Below, in pieces: positions 58,193 to 64,000 of a stretch of 64,000 bases of DNA. The translations under genes were made by a program, and so were the position numbers. This DNA is from Candidatus Megaera endosymbiont of Mesostigma viride (lineage in GTDB: Bacteria > Pseudomonadota > Alphaproteobacteria > Rickettsiales > Rickettsiaceae), in the NCBI GenBank assembly GCA_020410825.1, contig CP084576.1, positions 1,302,001-1,366,000 on the forward strand. Direction: 5' to 3'. The notes beneath the pieces were generated by a model. That model saw only the letters and a program-made list of their open reading frames with translations. It had not been told where the DNA came from and did not search any database. Every line of letters starts with the position of its first letter. Positions within the stretch are counted from its first letter, which is position 1.

Positions 58193-59422
58193 TTATTTGG
58201 TCAACGTTAAAATAATCTCATTTAACCTATTTACAATATATTGTTGATGTGCTTCACTAAGATATGGATGCATAGGAATACTTAAAACATTTTCAGCTAA
58301 GTACTCACATACTTTTAGACCGTCTTTTTCAGCTATAGGGTAGCGGTTATAAGCTTTTTGTAAATGCAAAGGCTTGATGTAATAAATAGAAGTTGGTATA
58401 CCCACTTCTTTACACTTTAGCATTAACTCAGATCTATCAATATTTTCTGGAAGGACCATGGTGTATTGAGCCCAAACAGAGGTTGCACCTTCAACAACTT
58501 GAGGTTTTTTTAGTATATCAGTAATATTATCAGTGTAGTATTTAGCTATTTTTTGCCTCGAAGTAATTTCGCCTTCAAATATTTTAAGCTTTTCAATAAG
58601 GATAGCAGCTTGGATAGTATCCAAGCGACCATTTATACCTATCATCACGTTATCATATTTGTCTGATCCTTTCCCATGTACCTTTAAGCTTCTTAGTTTA
58701 GTAGCTATTTCATCATTATTAGTAAATACCGCTCCTCCATCACCATAACACCCAAGTGGTTTAGCGGGAAAAAAACTGGTAGTAGTTATATCTCCGATAT
58801 TTCCTACTCTACGGCTTTTATAATAAGCCCCAAAAGCTTGGGCTCCATCTGCCATAACCCAAAGGTTATGCTCTTTAGCTATAACTGCGATGCTATCATA
58901 ATCAGCAGGCTGGCCGAACAAGTCTACTGGAATAATACACACAGGCCTTAACCCAAGACTTTTCGAAAGTTCTACCCCTTTATTCAAACTTTCAACATTT
59001 ATATTATAAGTTTCTGGGAGGACATCAATAAAAATTGGAGTAGCTCCGACTAAAGCTACTACTTCAGCGGTAGAAGCAAAAGTAAAGCTAGGAACAAAGA
59101 CTGCATCACCTGGACCTACTCCAAAAGCCATTAAACCGAGAGCTAAAGCATCAGTTCCATCAGAACAAGTAATTGAATGTTTAACCCCACAAAAAGAGGA
59201 AAGGTCTTTCTCAAGTTCTGCTACTTCAGGACCCATTATATATGTGCCGTGATCTAAAACCTTTTTTATAGCTTCATCTATTTGAGGCCTAATTTTTTTC
59301 TGCTGCTCTTCTAGATCAATAAAATTGATTATAGGTAGTTCAATGCCGTTTTCAGATAAATTATGCTTTGACCACATTACTTCCCTCAAGATTTTTATTT
59401 TTGAATATGTTTCTTGTATCAA
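58193..59422 (-). CDS. wbpE: DegT/DnrJ/EryC1 aminotransferase, WbpE-like
   Basis: Up to 409 residues. PLP-binding features are SDGTDALALGL (about 87), MADGAQAFGAYYKSRRVG (about 191) and the Schiff-base Lys in FFPAKPLGCYGDGG (about 220). The family converts UDP-3-keto-GlcNAcA to the 3-amino sugar. The frame opens at 59422 inside the end of wbpA; ATG 59377 (MWSKHNLSENG) gives a shorter, equally plausible start. Neighbours on both sides belong to the same pathway. Confidence 0.88.
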   Translation of the reverse strand: MIQETYSKIKILREVMWSKHNLSENGIELPIINFIDLEEQQKKIRPQIDEAIKKVLDHGTYIMGPEVAELEKDLSSFCGVKHSITCSDGTDALALGLMAFGVGPGDAVFVPSFTFASTAEVVALVGATPIFIDVLPETYNINVESLNKGVELSKSLGLRPVCIIPVDLFGQPADYDSIAVIAKEHNLWVMADGAQAFGAYYKSRRVGNIGDITTTSFFPAKPLGCYGDGGAVFTNNDEIATKLRSLKVHGKGSDKYDNVMIGINGRLDTIQAAILIEKLKIFEGEITSRQKIAKYYTDNITDILKKPQVVEGATSVWAQYTMVLPENIDRSELMLKCKEVGIPTSIYYIKPLHLQKAYNRYPIAEKDGLKVCEYLAENVLSIPMHPYLSEAHQQYIVNRLNEIILTLTK

Positions 59423-60725
59423 TTATAAGGTTAGAATTCTCTATAACCGTTTTATAATCTACCGAGTCATGATCCGTACATACAACTATTGCATCATGAG
59501 ACTTTATAGCTTCAATAGTTAGTGATATTGATTTCATTCCTACTAACCGAGGATATTCACTATCATGATCTATAGTACTAATTAATGGATCATAATAATC
59601 TACTTCTGCTTTGTTATCTAAAAGATCTTGTATAATTTTTAACGAAGGGCTCTCTCTCAAATCATCTACATTTTTTTTATAAGCGACTCCTATAACTAAA
59701 ATTTTACTATTCTTTAGTCCTTTACCAAAACGGAGATCCATTTCTTTACGAAGTTTTTCTACAACATAATCACCCATTTGTTTATTAATGTTTCCACTTA
59801 ACTCCACAAGTTGCGTAGGTATCCCAAATTCTCTGGCTCTCCATGTTAAATAAAAAGGATCAATAGGTATGCAATGGCCCCCCACCCCAGGACCAGGATA
59901 AAAAGGCATATAACCAAAAGGTTTAGTTTTTGCTGCATCTATAACTTCCCATATATCTATATCCATTTTAGAAAATATGCACTTTAATTCATTTACCAAA
60001 GCAATATTTACAAAACGAAAAATATTTTCTGTTAGTTTAACAGCTTCTGCAGTAGCAGAAGTACTAACTTCAGCAACTGCAGTGATTATTTGCTTGTAGA
60101 AAATAATAGCTAGTTCTCTAGAATCATGGTCATCTGCACCTACAACCTTTGGTATCGTCGAAGTATTATATGCAACATTACCAGGATCTTCGCGTTCAGG
60201 AGAATAAGCGAGATATATATCTTTCCCTATTTTTAAGCCACTTTCTTCAAGCATAGGAGATAATAACCCTTGTGTAGTACCTGGATAAGTAGTTGATTCT
60301 AATATAATTAATTGCCCTTTTCTAAGCTGGAACGCTATTGTTCTAGTTGCAGAAGAAACATAATTCATATCAGGTTCTCTATTTTTCGTAAGCGGAGTCG
60401 GAACACATATAAGTATTACATCCATTTTAGCAATCTCCTTCTCATTAGTAGTCGGGAAGAATTTTGAACTCTCATTTAACGATATTATGTCTTCATTACT
60501 TAACGTTTTTATGTATGTCAGACCGGCGTTTAATTTTTCTATTCTCTTTATGTTCTTGTCAAAACCAATACAATTATAACCTTGATTAACTACTGCACGG
60601 GCTAATGGCAGGCCTACATAGCCCAGGCCCATTATACCTATGGTACATTCTTTACTGATTATAGCTTGGGCTAACTCATGTTTCTGATGAGCACTTTCAA
60701 CCACTTTTGTTTCTTTAGATTCCAT
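59361..60725 (-). CDS. wbpA: UDP-N-acetylglucosamine 6-dehydrogenase, WbpA-like
   Basis: 454 residues. The NAD-binding motif is GIMGLGYVGLPLA (about 33-45), the catalytic Cys lies in GPGVGGHCIPIDP (about 282), and the C-terminal half carries VIGVAYKKNVDDLRESP. It oxidises UDP-GlcNAc at C6 in two steps to UDP-GlcNAcA, the first reaction of the module. Closely related UDP-ManNAc dehydrogenases (WecC) look alike, but the neighbours favour WbpA. Confidence 0.87.
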   Translation of the reverse strand: MESKETKVVESAHQKHELAQAIISKECTIGIMGLGYVGLPLARAVVNQGYNCIGFDKNIKRIEKLNAGLTYIKTLSNEDIISLNESSKFFPTTNEKEIAKMDVILICVPTPLTKNREPDMNYVSSATRTIAFQLRKGQLIILESTTYPGTTQGLLSPMLEESGLKIGKDIYLAYSPEREDPGNVAYNTSTIPKVVGADDHDSRELAIIFYKQIITAVAEVSTSATAEAVKLTENIFRFVNIALVNELKCIFSKMDIDIWEVIDAAKTKPFGYMPFYPGPGVGGHCIPIDPFYLTWRAREFGIPTQLVELSGNINKQMGDYVVEKLRKEMDLRFGKGLKNSKILVIGVAYKKNVDDLRESPSLKIIQDLLDNKAEVDYYDPLISTIDHDSEYPRLVGMKSISLTIEAIKSHDAIVVCTDHDSVDYKTVIENSNLIIDTRNIFKNKNLEGSNVVKA

Positions 60726-60764
60726 ATTGTTTTTTATTAGCTTATAAAAATGAATTGTATTTAT

Positions 60765-62321
60765 TTAAGATATTACTTCTTCAAGTTCATTGTCGGAATT
60801 TAATCTGTATTTTCTGTTCTCAAGAGGGCATAAGAGATCTTCTCCTAATCTATTTCCTGAGTGGCTCATCCATCCGATTTGGCGCGCAGGGTTACCTACA
60901 ACTAAAGCATGGGGTTTAACATTCTTTGTCACAACAGCACCCGCTCCAACAAAACTATATTTTCCTAATTCTACACCACAAACTATTGTAGCATTTGCTC
61001 CTATGGTAACCCCTTTTCTAACGTAAGTTTTTCTAAATTCATCCTTGCGTTCTATTTCAGATCTAGGGTTATTTACATTGGTAAAAACGCAAGATGGCCC
61101 GCAAAATACACCATCTTCTAAAACCACGCCGTTATATAAACTGACATTATTTTGGATCTTACAGCGGTTACCCACTATAACATCCGGGCCTATCATAACA
61201 TTTTGTCCAATAACGCAATTTTCTCCAATTTTCGTACCTTTAAGTATATGGGAAAAATGCCATATTTTTGTACCTGCACCTACCACGCAGCCACTATCGA
61301 CAATTGCAGTCTCGTGGACAAAATAACTATTGTACTTTAATTCTAAATTAACCGAACCCTTTTTTTTTAAAGAAATTTCAGCTGCGTCTAAAACTCTTAA
61401 AACTTTTAATCCTTCTTCACCAGAAGTTAGAGGATTTTTATTTTCTATAATCGAATTTAAAAAATGCTGGCATTCGTTTCTTAAAGGCTCTACTTCAGTT
61501 AACTCAACAGTAATAGGATTAGATTTTTCTATAACAGGAAAGCTATTTTCCCACTTAACTTTATGATTATATAGTTGCAGTTTCTTATCCCATGGCAGGC
61601 AATCATCAAAAACTGCAATAGATTTGTCTCCGATAACTACAAATCTTTGTTCTTTATAAGGGTGAAACCATGAAGCGAATACGTGAGCCTTAAGACCGTT
61701 CTTGAATAATAAGTGCAACGTTGCTGTATCTTCTATTTCTTTATCAAAAAAAGAAGAACCGGAAGACCAAACCTGGGCAGGTTCACTATCAACAATACCT
61801 AGCACCATTGATATATCGTGTGGAGCGAAGCTCCAGAGAACATTTTCTTCTGTTCTTATTTTTCCTAGACTAAGCCTATTAGAATATATGTATTGTAATT
61901 TCCCTAATTTATTTTCTGAAACCAGTTGTTTTAATTTTTGATAAGCAGAGTGGTATTGCAAAAGATGACCTACCATTAGCTTTTTATTGACTTTATTTGC
62001 TATTAAACAAAGCTCTTCTGCATCTTTTACACTTATTGCAATCGGTTTTTCCACAAATACATGTTTACCTGCGAGTAGTGATTGTTTTACATGCTCAGCA
62101 TGCTTAGATGCGGGTGAAGCTATTACTACTGCATCTACATTACTTTCGATAACTTCATTAAACGTTAACGCTTTAACATTATAAGCTTCAGCCATTTCTT
62201 TAGCGACCACTTTTTGTTCATCGCAAACAGCTTCCAAAACCGCTAGTTCGAAGAAGTTCCGTACTAAATTTTTTCCCCAATAACCGCAGCCGATAACCGC
62301 AACTCTAACATCCCTTCCCAT
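60765..62321 (-). CDS. WbpB-WbpD fusion: 3-dehydrogenase plus N-acetyltransferase
   Basis: 518 residues. The N-terminal part (about 1-320) is a Gfo/Idh/MocA oxidoreductase with [17 protein letters not shown] and [17 protein letters not shown]. The C-terminal part (about 335-505) is a left-handed beta-helix acetyltransferase with hexapeptide repeats ([51 protein letters not shown]). In Pseudomonas these are separate proteins WbpB and WbpD (WlbA/WlbB in Bordetella). As a fusion it oxidises C3 of UDP-GlcNAcA and, after WbpE action, acetylates the 3-amino group. It heads the minus-strand operon. Confidence 0.88.
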   Translation of the reverse strand: MGRDVRVAVIGCGYWGKNLVRNFFELAVLEAVCDEQKVVAKEMAEAYNVKALTFNEVIESNVDAVVIASPASKHAEHVKQSLLAGKHVFVEKPIAISVKDAEELCLIANKVNKKLMVGHLLQYHSAYQKLKQLVSENKLGKLQYIYSNRLSLGKIRTEENVLWSFAPHDISMVLGIVDSEPAQVWSSGSSFFDKEIEDTATLHLLFKNGLKAHVFASWFHPYKEQRFVVIGDKSIAVFDDCLPWDKKLQLYNHKVKWENSFPVIEKSNPITVELTEVEPLRNECQHFLNSIIENKNPLTSGEEGLKVLRVLDAAEISLKKKGSVNLELKYNSYFVHETAIVDSGCVVGAGTKIWHFSHILKGTKIGENCVIGQNVMIGPDVIVGNRCKIQNNVSLYNGVVLEDGVFCGPSCVFTNVNNPRSEIERKDEFRKTYVRKGVTIGANATIVCGVELGKYSFVGAGAVVTKNVKPHALVVGNPARQIGWMSHSGNRLGEDLLCPLENRKYRLNSDNELEEVIS

Positions 62322-62528
62322 ACATATTTTTCTATAGAATTAAATTGCAAACCTGCTTTACGACCTTAATCAGATTTAGTATTTTTTAGAAACATTACCA
62401 AGAAGATATATATATTATAATGCTACTTCTTACAAGTTATTATTTCTAATTTAAAACTTTATTTTAACAGCATCTTAATCAACTTGTTAATTATTTTTAA
62501 GTAAACTTCGTGGATATATACTTAGAAG

Positions 62529-63665
62529 GGCTTTGTTCGGAAGGGGGAAGATAAGAAAGGATTGGCAATTAATAGATAAAGCCGGTAAACTGTAGGGAAG
62601 ATAAAAACTTCAAAAAAAAGCAATGCCCTATATAAGTAAGACTAAAAAGTGGTAATCCCAGAAAGAGAAAAAAAGCCGAATATAAGGTAACGAACTGGAG
62701 CCAATATAATCAGAGCCTAAAGAAGAGAGGAAAAATTAGCCTTTATTTTCCCAAAGGAAGTATAGAGTCCCAATTTATCAATGACGAGCCGTATGAAAGA
62801 GGGTTATCCAGCAGATTGGCAACATATAAGTAAGCTTACATTGAATTTATCTATATATTATATAGATTATTTGGTTGGGGACTACGCCAAATTAGCGGAT
62901 ATGTAGAAGATTTATGGATAATGCAAGGTTTTAAAATACCGTTTCCGAGTTTTGGTCATTTAAGTGACCTGTTTGGGACTGTACCAATTAGGATCAAGTT
63001 GTTCTGCCAGAATATTCGTAGACGGATTGAATCAGGAGAAGAGATTGATCTAATAGCCGACAGTACGGGTCTTCGCTTTGGCAAAGCCGGTCACTGATAT
63101 AAAACAAAATATAACAAAAGCTGTAATAACAGGCCATGGAAGAAGCTACACATATCAATGGATACAAGTATGAATATCCAGGAAGCCGTTATTACGAATA
63201 ATGATATTGCCGATATAGAAGTGGCCGATGAATTGATACCCAAAAATCTAAATGTTAACAGTTTCATAGCCGATGGCGGATATTACAGTAGTCAAAAAGT
63301 AGAACAGCTTTATCAAGCAGGGATCACGCCTGTTATTCCGCCGCCGAGTAACGCTGTAGGAGACTTGGAGAATCCTACAAGCCGGCATAATAAGATTGTT
63401 CAATACATAAAAGAAAAGGGTACGATTTATGCATTTCATAAAAAATATAGCTATGGCAGAAGAGACCTAGCTGAATCACAAAATTCACGTATTAAAAGCT
63501 GCATTGGTAATTCTTTGCTGACACGAAGGGAGGAATCTTAAATTAGAGAAGGAAAAGTAATAGCCAACATTATCAATTTATGGGGCTCCTTTGGACAGTG
63601 TAATTCTACAAAAATAGGATAATTACGCCCAAATTGCTACGAGACATAACCTTCCGAACAAAGCC
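62529..63665 (+). mobile_element. Decayed IS5-like insertion sequence
   Basis: Perfect 16-base terminal inverted repeats (GGCTTTGTTCGGAAGG at 62529-62544 and its complement at 63650-63665) bound 1,137 bases with a broken transposase frame on the plus strand. No target duplication is apparent. The 207 bases between it and the wbpB-wbpD start should contain that operon's promoter; TATAAT on the minus strand at 62415-62420 is a possible -10. Confidence 0.85.
62690..63541 (+). pseudogene. IS5-like DDE transposase, several stops
   Basis: One frame can be followed from NWSQYNQSLKKRGKISLYFP through YIEFIYILYRLFGWGLRQIS, EEIDLIADSTGLRFGKAGH, ISMDTSMNIQEAVITNND and ADGGYYSSQKVEQLYQAGI to RREES. It is interrupted by TAA near 62833 and TGA near 63097 (where a Trp is expected). 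The only sizeable open part is 63158-63541. Not functional. Confidence 0.85.
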
Positions 63666-63699
63666 ATACTGGGTTAACGGATACTTATAGAAATAGGTT

Positions 63700-63733
63700 T
63701 ACCAACCTAAAAAATTTGGTTTAGAAGTTGGTA
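63700..63733. repeat. Hairpin between the two IS elements
   Basis: A 7-bp stem (63700-63706 with 63727-63733) is continued inward by five more pairs past a two-base bulge and followed by TTTTATT. It could serve as a terminator reading rightward between the IS5-like and IS982 elements. Confidence 0.4.
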
Positions 63734-63841
63734 TTTTATTGTTATTTGATTTTTCATATTTTCAATACCACTTGATAAAAACCGGCGGCCAAAAAAATTC
63801 TTGAATTGGAAGAGTCTATTTTCTGCCAGCTCCCTTCTAAC

Positions 63842-64000
63842 ATAACGCGAGTTTCGCATTAGAAAGTTAGGTGTACAGCAGTAAACAAGTAGGTTATAGG
63901 TTACTTCATTTTACAAAATAACAGAAATAACCTATGAAAATGGATTTTACAGAAATATATTGCCACGTCGATGACTTTTTAAAAGAATTAGATAACAAGA
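63842..64000 (+). mobile_element. IS982-family element, 5' end (continues past the window)
   Basis: The left terminal repeat at 63842-63868 matches, inverted, the right terminal repeat of the remnant at 38673-38699 in 26 of 27 bases. It is followed by a 65-base leader and the start of a transposase gene. Both copies have the same orientation and enclose the capsule island. Confidence 0.85.
63934..64000 (+). CDS. IS982-family transposase, N-terminal part (partial)
   Basis: The ATG at 63934 opens MKMDFTEIYCHVDDFLKELDNK, in keeping with the IS982 transposase N terminus (typically FxxxDDFxxxF). Only 22 residues lie within the window, so intactness cannot be judged. Confidence 0.75.
   Translation, partial: MKMDFTEIYCHVDDFLKELDNK

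Noticed and set aside
63090-63110. TGA where Trp is expected in the IS5-like transposase, as a hint of UGA=Trp code
   Set aside because: The same frame also has a TAA, and many intact genes here end in TGA directly before overlapping starts, so the standard code applies.

Overview
The window is AT-rich, densely packed alphaproteobacterial DNA. It most likely comes from the Rickettsiaceae (a Rickettsia, Tisiphia or Megaira-like intracellular symbiont). The reasons are the mix of reduced-genome housekeeping genes, an orphan ArgB-like protein behind engB, two ProP-type MFS transporters, short proteins resembling the Rickettsia-restricted DUF2671 and DUF2660 families, and many decayed insertion sequences. 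The assignment rests on gene content and was not tested by a search.

Positions 1-38,000 are a conserved chromosomal backbone. In order it carries: efp (partial), secF, rplI-rpsR-rpsF; a PhoB-type regulator with a degenerate receiver; an MsbA-like exporter, yajC, a small membrane protein and secD; a CAU tRNA; lptG, mreB, mreC, lptF, ubiD; an MFS transporter and gmk; a hydrolase and a glycosyltransferase; recR, ybaB, dnaX and the SRP RNA gene; yidC, engB and the argB-like gene; a DMT permease, a YgjP metalloprotease, mnmA and an APC permease; rlmH and an ABC exporter; a kinase-fold protein, an NlpD-like lipoprotein, rpiB, tRNA-Cys, xerD, a second MFS transporter, and a LuxR/PAS regulator broken by an in-frame amber codon. 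Envelope assembly (Sec/YidC, LPS export, MreBC, NlpD) and translation dominate.

Positions 38,300-64,000 are an accessory island devoted to a surface polysaccharide. It is bracketed by two IS982-family sequences in the same orientation: a 3' remnant at the left and the 5' end of another copy at the right edge. Inside is a near-complete ABC-transporter-dependent (group 2-type) capsule system. KpsS and KpsC would build the Kdo linker on a lipid, KpsM/KpsT would form the transporter, and KpsE and KpsD would carry the chain through the periplasm and outer membrane. Glycosyltransferases and a WbpA/WbpB-WbpD/WbpE nucleotide-sugar module accompany them; the latter should make UDP-GlcNAc(3NAc)A. Only the first codons of a following WbpI-like 2-epimerase gene remain. 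Three large novel-looking proteins built around SAM-methyltransferase domains lie in the middle: one fused to an alpha/alpha-toroid, one alone, and one fused to TPRs and a deacetylase-like domain.

The island has been hit repeatedly by IS elements: an IS5-family copy between kpsC and the methyltransferase genes, an IS3 element sitting between IS110 and IS256 remnants, and a decayed IS5-like element next to wbpB. Whether the capsule is still made cannot be decided from the window, but every kps reading frame present is intact.
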